From the NCBI GenBank assembly GCA_934047225.1, contig OW203985.1, positions 3,489,501 through 3,553,500 of the forward strand: a stretch of DNA of 64,000 nucleotides, read 5' to 3'. This DNA comes from Ypsolopha sequella (Eukaryota; Arthropoda; Insecta; Lepidoptera; Ypsolophidae). Shown here piece by piece: positions 18,538 to 27,977 of this stretch. Numbering within the stretch: position 1 is the stretch's first letter; each line of letters opens with the position of its first letter. Both the position numbers and the translations under genes were made by a program. Under the pieces are notes generated by a model that was not told the origin of the DNA, searched no databases, and saw only the letters and a program-made list of their open reading frames with translations.

Positions 18538-18879
18538 TATGTTACAAATGTTCCATCAAGAACCAACAACGACAAGTATCAATTTCAAAGGATTACGTTT
18601 TTTTTTTCAAGTTCGTTTTTCATATAATCGATGTTAAATGAACAGGTATCATTAAATGGAACACCATACTCTATTGATCACACTGAAAAACTTAAAATTA
18701 AAAAATAAGTATAATGAAAAGTTTTGTAAGTAATAGGGAAGATTTTTTTCTATTAGATAGTATTTTTTTTCTCCGCGCTTTTATTCCTTTATTTGAAGCT
18801 ATTCTAGTAGAATATTTTGCTAGATACATTTAACTAATTTACAAGCTGAATATACAGGATGCGTGCGTAATAAAAAAAA
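18538..18879. other. AT-rich non-coding DNA
   Basis: I see no gene or recognisable repeat here. Confidence 0.5.
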
Positions 18880-19555
18880 AACCGGCCAAGTGCGTATCAG
18901 ACTCGCGTGCCTAGGGTTCCGTATTGTGGATGATAAATTTAATTTTGTCATATTTTTTCGTGAATTTGTCAACCACTTTATTTTTCTTGTAATCTTTACG
19001 TAAACACATAATACGATGATTTTTTTCTTATTTTTCGGTCCAACAGTTTTGGAGATAAGGGGGGGTACATACATTTTTTTATGGTTTTTCAAGGATTTCT
19101 CAAAATATATGCAATTAAATATAGCCAGACTATATATTTCTACAATCAAGTTTTTAATACCTACAGTTTGATATCCATATTGTATTTTCATTATTTTTTT
19201 ACTTTTTTTATATTTCTCATTTGTGGCCCACTTTTTTTTATCGCTCTAGTTTTCCTATTGGCCAGTTATGATTTATAATCATCATTTTTTTTCACATTTT
19301 TCAGTCTATCAGTTTCGGAGATAAGGGGGAGGCATACATATTTTTATGTTTTTTTAGAGATTTCTCGAAACCAGTGCCAGTAAATATAGTAAAATTATAA
19401 ATATATACCGTGGTATACCGTGATATGTGGGAAAATTAATGCTATTTTTGTGCCAAATTTCATGTTAAAGTTATGAGGCTGTGACACACGGACGGACGGA
19501 CAACGGAGTCTCACCATAAAGGTTCCTAAAAGGTACTTGGAACCCTAAAAACGGA
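18880..19555 (-). repeat. Longest copy of the GGCCGG-type dispersed repeat (about 675 bp)
   Basis: It runs from AAACCGGCCAAGTGCG to a terminal GGAACCCTAAAAA. It contains two GTTTTGGAGATAAGGGGG-like blocks, so the middle may be internally duplicated. The open frames on both strands are interrupted and show no known domain. Confidence 0.75.
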
Positions 19556-19844
19556 AATCGGGCAAGTGCGAATTTGATCCATATACCGAGGGTTCTGTTT
19601 ATTAACCTCTGTGAATTATATTGATGTTGGGAACATATTTCCGAAGATATGCGAATATAACCGACGACTTGCATTATTTATTTCGGTATCATGAAACCTG
19701 TGACGTTTCAATCCACCGCGACATATTTTATAGTCGCGACAATTAAAGTCTTATCTGCTTGTCATTAAAAGTCACGGTGAGGTCTCAAAATTCTGGTGAT
19801 GATTTCGTGGCTTACAAAATTAGCCTCTAATAGTAGGTAGTAAG

Positions 19845-20070
19845 TAACCCCCGGTTTTTGAAAGGCCAATCAATGTTAACAGTAGATTAAAAAATAATTA
19901 TCTGCGGATTAAGCCAGAAAAAGTGGGAATTTTACATTGAAATCAAAAATTAACTAAGTTAATTATTGATTCATTCAGACTTCATATATGCTTTATTTTC
20001 ATCGTTATTTGCGGTTAAGTTTTTTTAATCTACTGTTAACTTTGATTGGCCTTTCAGAAACCGGGGGTAA
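19845..20070. mobile_element. Palindromic MITE, about 226 bp
   Basis: The left end TAACCCCCGGTTTTTGAAAG and the following GCCAATCAATGTTAACAGTA recur inverted at 20030-20070. The arms are about 50 bp. Confidence 0.75.
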
Positions 20071-20545
20071 GAGTAACACATTGAACCGTCACAGGGATCA
20101 TGAGATCGCAAATAGACTATAGATACTGTATTTATGATGAACGACACAAGACATCTACGACGTAATTAAGGGCAATATTAATATAGAGAATGCCAACGTC
20201 CCGGTATTCCGATATTGCCATCGTGGGAGATCGCTCACCTGTCCGGGAATACCCCGGATGGCTTTGTAGTCGTTATCTAGACTATTATTTTTTGTCATAA
20301 TATCTAATCTACCGATATGATATTATAGGTATCTGTTTTAGGCTTGTATCTACTGTTTTTAAAATTATACTTTCTTTTGTCGGCATTTGGTAAAGATAAT
20401 TCAAACATTTATAATATTATCACAGATAATATAATAATTATGAATAAAGATAAGATAAGCAATAGTGAGCACCATTTTATTTATAGTTTGTATGGATATA
20501 ATATAAACAATAACATATTTTTTATGACATTTAATGATATAAGTT
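20071..20545. other. AT-rich non-coding DNA
   Basis: I see no gene. The 68-codon frame at 20344-20550 is AT-rich and shows no recognisable domain. Confidence 0.45.
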
Positions 20546-20817
20546 TATAAGGTTAAATAATATTAGTTGGTGAAACTCAAAAAATAGGTAGTACTTAGTC
20601 TATATGAACAACTATTTGTATGGAAGCTAAGCGAGATTCGTAACTTTTTTTCACTTCCTCCCATACAAATTGTCCCGATCAGCTGACTGGTGCAGTACGG
20701 AAGTTTGATTTTTTTTTTCAAGAATTTTGCATAGTCCTTATAGAAAAGTTGTTCATATGGACATTTTCTACATAGGTATGTTTCGAATTTCGCCAGCTAA
20801 TATAATTTAACCTTGTA
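20546..20817. mobile_element. 272-bp palindromic MITE abutting the 48-bp array
   Basis: The ends TATAAGGTTAAAT...ATTTAACCTTGTA are inverted repeats, and the arms continue through TTAGYTGGYGAAA and ATATGAACAACT. The TAYAAGG start resembles the family at 24394-24659. Its right end is only 33 bp from the perfect tandem array. Confidence 0.75.
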
Positions 20818-20818
20818 C

Positions 20819-21442
20819 ATGATGCTCATTCCAAAAACAAGATTTAAAAAAATTAATACCACTTTAAGAAGGCGTTATGAACTTTATAAATGTTCTAAAA
20901 TTAATACCACTTTAAGAAGGCGTTATGAACTTTATAAATGTTCTAAAATTAATACCACTTTAAGAAGGCGTTATGAACTTTATAAATGTTCTAAAATTAA
21001 TACCACTTTAAGAAGGCGTTATGAACTTTATAAATGTTCTAAAATTAATACCACTTTAAGAAGGCGTTATGAACTTTATAAATGTTCTAAAATTAATACC
21101 ACTTTAAGAAGGCGTTATGAACTTTATAAATGTTCTAAAATTAATACCACTTTAAGAAGGCGTTATGAACTTTATAAATGTTCTAAAATTAATACCACTT
21201 TAAGAAGGCGTTATGAACTTTATAAATGTTCTAAAATTAATACCACTTTAAGAAGGCGTTATGAACTTTATAAATGTTCTAAAATTAATACCACTTTAAG
21301 AAGGCGTTATGAACTTTATAAATGTTCTAAAATTAATACCACTTTAAGAAGGCGTTATGAACTTTATAAATGTTCTAAAATTAATACCACTTTAAGAAGG
21401 CGTTATGAACTTTATAAATGTTCTAAAATTATATTACGCTAG
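20819..21442 (+). CDS. Repeat-encoded open frame, 12 x 16 residues (function unknown)
   Basis: From ATG 20819 the frame runs 207 codons to TAG. After about 10 residues it repeats the basic 16-mer INTTLRRRYELYKCSK twelve times with no change, then ends IILR. The peptide is Arg/Lys/Tyr-rich and would form short amphipathic segments. No signal peptide or known domain is visible. A 48-bp unit keeps frame automatically, so an open frame alone is weak evidence for a protein. I list it because the copies are perfect at the DNA level and it has an ATG. More likely it is a minisatellite. Confidence 0.25.
   Translation: MMLIPKTRFKKINTTLRRRYELYKCSKINTTLRRRYELYKCSKINTTLRRRYELYKCSKINTTLRRRYELYKCSKINTTLRRRYELYKCSKINTTLRRRYELYKCSKINTTLRRRYELYKCSKINTTLRRRYELYKCSKINTTLRRRYELYKCSKINTTLRRRYELYKCSKINTTLRRRYELYKCSKINTTLRRRYELYKCSKIILR
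20851..21426. repeat. Perfect 48-bp tandem array, 12 identical copies
   Basis: The unit begins ATTAATACCACTTTAAGAAG and ends AATGTTCTAAA. I found no mismatch in 576 bp. Perfect identity means very recent expansion or active homogenisation, or an assembly choice of copy number. Confidence 0.97.
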
Positions 21443-21494
21443 TACTTACTTCTTCAGGTGTTTCTCCCCCCCCGCCCCCCATCGCCGCTACACC

Positions 21495-21872
21495 AGCCCC
21501 CCTATTCTGTATCTTTAGTTTCCAACTGAACGAGGTGCCTATCATCAAAAACATATCCTTAGGACATCGGAATTCGATAGTATATCTTTGTTTTTGATGA
21601 TAGACACCCAGTCCAGAAGGCAACTAGAGATACATAATAGGGGCCTATTATGTATCTCTAGTTGCTTTCTGTACTGGGTGTCTATCATCAAAAACAAAGA
21701 TATACTATCGAATTCCGATGTCCTAAGGATATGATCGCACTTGAAGTGACGACACAGATTGTTAATAGTTCAATACCCGCTAAAGGCAATTTTGAAATTT
21801 CATTTTTTATCTATGTTTTTGATGATAGGCACCTAGTACAGTTGGCAACTAAAGATACAGAATGGGGGGGCA
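21495..21872. mobile_element. Nested foldback element with central palindrome
   Basis: About 130 bp on the left (21516-21642) is inverted on the right (21648-21872) around a central AATAGGGGCCTATTA. Each arm contains two related blocks (TATNATGTATCTYTAGTT ... CTATCATCAAAAACA). The right arm has an extra segment of about 85 bp (about 21732-21816). The frame at 21662-21901 runs through the arm and is not a gene. Confidence 0.8.
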
Positions 21873-21900
21873 GATCTGAGTTAATGTCACCAAGTCTGTA

Positions 21901-22189
21901 GTACACTAGACGTTTTTTGTCGCCCCCAAAATATCGTTAATACTATTTCAATAAAAAAAAAAGGTTTTATTATTTTTTCATTATCGGTAACGTGAATATA
22001 ACCTACCCTGTGATGGAAGTTGCTGACCAAATCAACACTGTATAAAAGTGAAAGTTTGTTGGTTGATTTCGGAAACTATTGGATGAATCGAAATGAAACA
22101 TTCACTATTTTATAGAGTAGGTTCTGGATCAAAATAATTTTTGGCTATTTTGGCATAATTATTGGCCGTCAGCCTGTCACTGGGGTCTA
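21901..22189. other. AT-rich non-coding DNA
   Basis: I see no gene or clear repeat here. Confidence 0.45.
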
Positions 22190-22765
22190 CACTGTACTGG
22201 GGTCTAGACTCTACAGCTTCAGCCGTAATAGGCAGCCAGTTGAAATTTTCACAGATCACAGCAAATCACTTTTTTTACTGACACCCAATACAAAAACCTC
22301 GAAAAAATAGCATTTTTCCACGTTAAATGTACCACCTCTATCTTTAAGTCCTTAATACATACAAGTTTCAGATTTGATAACATTGTAGTAAATACTCTAA
22401 AGTGAAACGATGAATAATATAAATTTGAAATAATTTATACTGTACGGTGAATCCTTGATTGAGTTTCATTCTAATGTTAATAAAAGTCTTCTTGTACGAG
22501 TTCCAATATTTTATTTATTTAATTATTGCGACCTACATTTGACATCAGAGTTAGCTATCCTTTTTTACTGTTTGTTAAATTTGGTTTCCGCATTCAGAGG
22601 GTGTCAAATTATTTGGCAGGCGTTACTATTTTAGCGCCATTTTTGTCACTTTTATGTTGCTATATATAGCCTCTATATTGTTGTTATCTACCATAAAGTT
22701 TTGAGGATTCCGTACCTGTATTATTGTGTGGTGGTGCGCAAGTCCGACTCAAACTTAGCCAAATT
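22190..22765 (+). repeat. Strongly decayed GGCCGG-type dispersed repeat
   Basis: CAGTTGAAATTTTCACAGATC near 22236 and GTGCGCAAGTCCGACTC with AACTTAGCCAAAT near 22733-22765 match internal and right-end parts of the family. The middle is diverged. Confidence 0.5.
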
Positions 22766-23170
22766 ATCAATCACATCTTTTTACTAAAAAGCACTGTGAA
22801 CCGCTTTTCGTTCTTATTAAGAGGATGGCCTACCCTAGCAACTTTTTGTATTAACCGTCCAGCACAATAAGTCCAGTGGCAAAACTTTATTTGCTTTTAA
22901 TAAAGGCGATTATATTATGTTGGCTCATTGGCCTCTTTTTCTTGGACTCATAACTAATGATCACGCAGTGAAACAACAAATTGGTGTGTTTTTAGGTAAT
23001 GCTGAAATATTTTGTAGGAAAAAAATAGTAGAATCCCTTCATATTTCTATTACCTACCTATTATATAAAAAACAAATAAGTTGATCTCTTAACTGCGTTC
23101 TTGAAACGAACGTTTGAAAACAAAAAAAAGAGGGTGGAAAAAATTTTTTTTAACAAAGGTATAAATGATT
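22766..23170. other. AT-rich non-coding DNA
   Basis: I see no gene or clear repeat here. Confidence 0.45.
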
Positions 23171-23292
23171 TATATAAAAACGGCTCACCTCAATACGTGT
23201 TATGATCGGGAAAGCCGACCAGTTTCAGCAGATTTAGACTGCCTTCATCTGGGCGGGTAAAGACATTTACGCGACGACGTTACGCCTCACAC
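23171..23292 (-). repeat. Copy of the 121-bp two-helix element
   Basis: It is the reverse complement of 24944-25064 with few changes, from ACGTTACG- to ACGGCTCACC-like ends. It is flanked by an inverted ATGATTTATATAAAAA / TTTTATATAAATCAT pair. Confidence 0.8.
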
Positions 23293-24065
23293 TGAATTTA
23301 TTTTTTATATAAATCATGAGTTATCCTCAAGTCTCATTTAATTCTATAATAAGTATAAATCTTAATACACTGTGTATAAATAGAATCCCTAGATAAAATA
23401 TCAATAAATCAAATATGTTTTTTTCAATACAAGGAGAGTTCGAATTTTTTTAAACGAATCCTCGAAAGTCTGGCGTTGTTCATGCTGTAGGCTCATGTAC
23501 AGATTGTAGTCTTAATATTTATTTCCCAAAATACTTTGTCTACTTACGCTTCTCATTGCTTACTCCGTCGCAGTTTCATGGCAATAAACATTGACGTACT
23601 AACAAGTAGACATCGGATCTGTGGTCAAAAGTGCCCGAACCAAAAGAGTGTCAAAACCATTGAAAACTAAAAAAGCGTGTCAATCGCACGTCAATCAAAA
23701 ATGAGTCATGCAGCAATGACATACGATTCAAATTAAAATGTTTTGTTTCTTAATATTTTGACACTTCACTAAGGACACTTTTTTCGTCAATCTTGTACTA
23801 GACCCGAGGTCCATGGTTTGTATGTCAATGGCAGTAAAGCTAAATTTTACCATTTGCACCCACAACGCGTGCGGCCGCTTAGCTACCTACACTTGCTCAC
23901 AGTCCCTCAAGGGTCCCAGGGCGGGCTATTTTTCTTCCTTCTTATTTATTAGGGTCCATTTAGCCCTTGACCCGCAACTGACGCCTATTTGTCGGTCGGA
24001 TTCTGGTGATTTCTGCATAAGTTCCAGTTTATTTATTGGTATTTCTGTATTATATAGGTATATAT
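23293..24065. other. AT-rich non-coding DNA
   Basis: The 102-codon frame at 23813-24121 runs into the dispersed repeat at 24066 and shows no domain. I see no supported gene. Confidence 0.45.
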
Positions 24066-24275
24066 TTTATCTAATCCCAAACTACAATAAGGTAATTACA
24101 ACATCAAAAGCGGTTTCATAAGTACCTACATTGTTTGACCGATGTTATAGCATGACATTATAACACCGCTATTCTGCGCTGTGATTGGCCAAATTTATTA
24201 TAACACCACTAGAGGCCCAATCACAAGCGATAACGATATGTCTTCTCTACTCGTTCTCGCTTCTGATTGGCTTCA
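24066..24275 (+). repeat. Dispersed repeat shared with 62740-62910
   Basis: AACTACAATAAGGTAATTAC, CATCAAAAGCGGTTTCATAA and GTACCTACATTGTTTG recur on the other strand near 62825-62895. Confidence 0.8.
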
Positions 24276-24339
24276 CGCATGTACAATGTACATACTAATT
24301 CCATAGTCTCAGATATCATGACGAGTATCACGAAAATAT

Positions 24340-24393
24340 CAAGACAAGTGTTTGTTTTTATAAAATTAAATTTGACTTGTAAAAAGTGTATTA
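24340..24393 (+). repeat. Left part of a LINE/SINE tail split by a MITE
   Basis: TTAAATTTGACTTGTAAAAAG-TGTAT continues after the MITE as ATACCTACTTTGCAAAATAAACTA (24661-24690). The unsplit version is at 40141-40210. Confidence 0.75.
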
Positions 24394-24661
24394 TACAAGG
24401 TGACTTTTTGATCATCGTCCAAATTCATACTAGAGGCTTGATAAGTGATCAGTATCTTAAATCAATAACAATTTTTGTGAAATTTGTAATATGAAATTTC
24501 GGCTTCCCATAGAAATTCACTTCCAGTTCCGAGTGGATCACTATGGGGAGTCGAAATTTCATTTTACGAATGTTACAAAAATTGTTATTGATCCATGATA
24601 CTGATCACTTACCAAGCCACCAGTATGAATTTGGACGATGATCAAAAAGTCACCTTGTATA
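24392..24661. mobile_element. 266-bp palindromic MITE (TACAAGGTGAC family), copy 1
   Basis: The element is 24394-24659, with termini TACAAGGTGAC and GTCACCTTGTA flanked by TA on both sides. The arms are nearly complementary over the whole length. Relatives are at 34644-34910, 54129-54416 and a decayed copy near 5630-5900. TA duplication fits Tc1/mariner. Confidence 0.9.
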
Positions 24662-24904
24662 TACCTACTTTGCAAAATAAACTATATGAATTTGTTCTTT
24701 TTCTTATTATTCTTGAAATTGTTAATTAAAATATTATAAAATAGCAAATTCCCGCGGAGACAATATTTTTTATGGTCGTAGATAAAGTATTGTGTGCAAC
24801 TAGACATAATTAAACATTGGGACACTCGAGCAGGTCTATTACGAAACTCACTTCGTTCGTTAACACTCGTGTTCCAATGTTTCACAACATGTCGCAGTTG
24901 CAAA

Positions 24905-25110
24905 AATTACTATTTACTCAATAGTTATTCAACAAAACCTTATAAAACGTAACGTCGTCGCGTAAACGTCTTTACTCGCCCAGATGAAGGCAGTCTAAAT
25001 CTGCTGAAACTGGTCGGCTTTCCCTATCATTACACGTATTGAGGTGAGCCGTTTTTATATAAATCAAAACCTTATTACCTATGAATTGTGTTCGGAATTA
25101 AATTCTATCT
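24905..25110 (+). repeat. Dispersed repeat interrupted by the 121-bp element
   Basis: ACTCAATAGTTATTCAACAA and ATTACCTATGAATTGTG belong to the family found uninterrupted at 33775-33955 and 30115-30280. The interruption is 24944-25064. Confidence 0.8.
24944..25064 (+). mobile_element. 121-bp element flanked by an 11-bp target duplication
   Basis: CAAAACCTTAT occurs at 24933-24943 and 25065-25075, while uninterrupted copies of the host repeat carry it once. A duplication of this length suggests retroposition. The insert has no open frame. It contains a predicted two-helix hairpin: CCAG/CTGG and GGCAG/CTGCT around an ATGAA/GAAA internal loop. Confidence 0.75.
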
Positions 25111-25445
25111 CGAAAATTTCATCCAATCGCGTTTTCCTTCAGTGAGAATCTGAATCGAATACTCAATAAACATTTACCCAAAAATTAAGTACGTAGATGA
25201 CGTTATAGTGGAGTCTTGGACGTATAAAACAGAGTGGAGTAAATGGATTCGAAAATACCCCATTTTTGTTTTTTGGTGTCGCCTTAACTGTAGTCGCCTT
25301 TATCGTATAATGTGCCAAAAGGGGAACCGTCGCGTAATCTTGTTTGCCTCTGAAACTAGTTAGTGAAACTAGTTAGGCGAAGTCTGACTAATAGTTTGTG
25401 AGTAACTAGCCGTTTATATTAATTAGACTTATACTTTTCCACAAA
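25111..25445. other. Non-coding DNA
   Basis: I see no gene or recognisable repeat here. Confidence 0.45.
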
Positions 25446-25745
25446 TTTTATACACATATATCGTAACGACACCAATCCCCGAGGGGGTGTCAGAGTTATT
25501 CCGAGTGTAAAAGGTGAAATGCAAGTTCACACTCGGTACACCCGCGTTATTACCCGAGTGGTGAGCTCTATCGCCGTACTTCCTGCAGGTTTCCTCACGA
25601 TGTTTTCCTTCACCGTTCAGCAAGTGGTAAGTATTAAGTACTACCAATACTATACACACACATAAATTCTGAAACTCTTCACCAGGGATTGAACCTGGAT
25701 CTCAAGATTGAGAGGCAAGCGTTTTTCCCTTGAACGCCGCCTATT
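25446..25745 (-). repeat. tRNA-derived SINE, copy on the minus strand
   Basis: The tRNA-like head is read at the high-coordinate end (GGTTCAATCCCTGG on the minus strand, near 25690), and the tail is CCCCGAGGGGGTGTCAGAG. It is the same family as 37279-37615. Confidence 0.85.
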
Positions 25746-25802
25746 TACAAATTTTTTGTATACAATTTACTCTGCTATTTGTCCAATTAAGTACCCCTTT
25801 TA

Positions 25803-26435
25803 TGATGTGTTAGAAACGTTGAGTATACATACTTTATAATGAATTCGAAACGTCGAGTATTCATCTTTTATAATGTGTTAGAAACGTCGAATATTTATCT
25901 TTTATAATGAGTTCGAAACGTTGATTATACATCATTTGTAATAAATTCGAAACGTCGAGTATACATCTTTTATAGTGCGTTCAAAACGTCGAGTATACAT
26001 CTTTTATAATGAGATTGAAACGTCCTGTATACATCTTTTAAAATAAGTTCAAAACGTGGAGTATACATCTTTTATAATGTGTTCGAAACGTCGAATATAG
26101 ATCTTTTATAATGAGTTCGAAACGTTGAGTATACATTTTTATAATTAATTCGAAACATCGAGTATACATCTTTTATAATGAGATTGAAACGTCCAGTATA
26201 CATATTTTATAATGAATTCGAAACGTCAAGTATACATCTTTCATAGTGTGTTCGAAACGTCGAATATACATTTTTTATAATGAGATTGAAACGTCCAGTA
26301 TACATCTATTACAATGAGTTCAAAACGTCGAGTATACATCTTCTATAATTTGTTCAAAACGTCGAATATAGATATTTTATAATGAGTTCGAAACGTTGAG
26401 TAGACATCTTTTATAATGAGTTAATAATGTCGTGA
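25803..26435. repeat. Diverged 34-bp satellite, about 18 units
   Basis: The unit is GAAACGTCGAGTATACATCT followed by TTTATAATGAGTTC. Successive GAAACG starts are 34 bp apart (for example 25813 and 25847). Units differ at several positions, so the array is older than the 39-bp and 48-bp arrays. Confidence 0.93.
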
Positions 26436-27634
26436 TAGTAACTTAAATAACTAATTTCATATCTCTAAATACCCAAAGGTTGGTTGGAAGAAATTGGCTT
26501 AAGTGATAAGTCCTAAAAACTTTGTATTTGTAACTCTGTTTTTCTATTTTAATACGCAGCATTAGGAATCAAAAATAAAAAACCCATCAACATAGTTTTC
26601 GCCACAGAGCACTAAGTAGTCTGTGGTTTTCGCATTGTAACACTAGGTAGAACCATTTATTAGTCTATGATAGAACTACATTTATTTGACTTTGTTTACA
26701 ATGTGATAATAAATAATAATTCATATATGAAGTTGAATAATATTATATTAACAAAAAACTTAAATAACATAAATAAAGCACTTAAATAACATAAATAAAA
26801 CTAAATTATAAATAATACTTAGAATAAACACTAACTACAACGAAAATTAAATTAAAAATATTATCTAAATTGCTGCTGCAGGGGAGGGTGGTGCGTTACT
26901 CCGTTGGATTGCGAGGCTAATCCGCTGTCCGAGGTAGGCCCCATAGATTAATTGCTAGATGAAAAGATGCTGACATAAATGTCGTCTCTACACCAAAGTT
27001 CTTTTCACGAAAGATGTTTCGTATTTATTCATTTATAATAAATTCTTTGACAGGGGATTTCTTTGGTGAAAAGAATTTTACAGGCAATTTTAAGGTGTCG
27101 ACTCTGAGTGACACCGAAGCTAGATTTGCAGTTCGGTGTCGTGTTGGTTTAAAGTAATTTTACAAACGGCGGGCATTTTTCAATTTGCCCAATGGCAAAT
27201 TTTAAAACGGCCTAAGTTTAGTAATTGGACTAGAAATTGGTTAGTAAACGGAGGAATTTTACTATTTGCCTCCCACATACACACATCGACACTCCGACTA
27301 TAGACGAGTGTCTAGTGTCGTCGTGTATTCTTGGCTTTAAGTTCCAAAGTCAATTTAAAATTGTTGAGACACTTAAAAAGATTACCCAGTTGAATGTCTC
27401 CCTTTTTGTAACGGTTTCTTATGTATTCCAAATCAGGTGTAAAAACAAATTGCCTTTTTCTTGAAGTATTGTATATTTGACTTAACGATTAACGTTGTCT
27501 GGTAATAATGAACAATATGTCATTCTAGAACCTGCATACACAACATTTTTTGTACACACTCATTAACTCATGCTTAACGTTTAACAAGCTTTCTCGTAAA
27601 ATTTTGTATTTTTTTAGGGTTCTTCCACGCAAAA
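26436..27634. other. Non-coding DNA downstream of the defensin-like gene
   Basis: No exon is evident. About 26700-26940 is AT-rich with a short GC-rich end (CTGCTGCAGGGGAGGGTGG) and may be a LINE tail. The 75-codon frame at 27237-27464 shows no domain. Confidence 0.4.
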
Positions 27635-27977
27635 TTAGACTGGTGCGTCCTTGCCACAATCATGTTCATGGGCATAGTTCTGGATTTCCGTTGCGTGTCC
27701 GTAATTAGAGAGTACGTATATAGGTAAACGGTTCGAGTCGTATAGAAATTTTGTTTCACCCAGCCCACCGTGAAGCTTCTCCGATTTCTTTACATCTTCT
27801 GAGCTGAGCTGAGCCGCTGCTGGGCCAATCCTCTCTGTTGGGTACTCCATTACGTCCCGAAGCTGGATCTTTGACCCTTCTCGTGAACTTGTGTCTTTCT
27901 TCTTCCTGGACAAATACGACGAAGAAATGTCAGAACCGACAAGAAGGATTTCTTCAAGTTTATCCTTTTGTGGTCTC
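27635..27977 (-). CDS. Terminal exon
   Basis: After the acceptor GATATTGCAG at 27978-27979 the frame runs 113 residues to TAA. It holds SRKKKDTSSREGSK, a middle with LSSEDVKKSEKL and a C-terminus ending CGKDAPV. I recognise no domain. No clear AATAAA lies just downstream. Confidence 0.68.

Noticed and set aside
20851..21426. CRISPR-like or coding repeat system
   Set aside because: No spacers separate the 48-bp units. A coding role is possible but unsupported, so it is kept only at low confidence.
21662..21901. 79-codon plus-strand frame
   Set aside because: It is the arm of the foldback element; the inverted arm gives a mirror frame.
24944..25064. Active hammerhead ribozyme
   Set aside because: The conserved CUGAUGA core is not intact, and I found no matching stem I and cleavage triplet.
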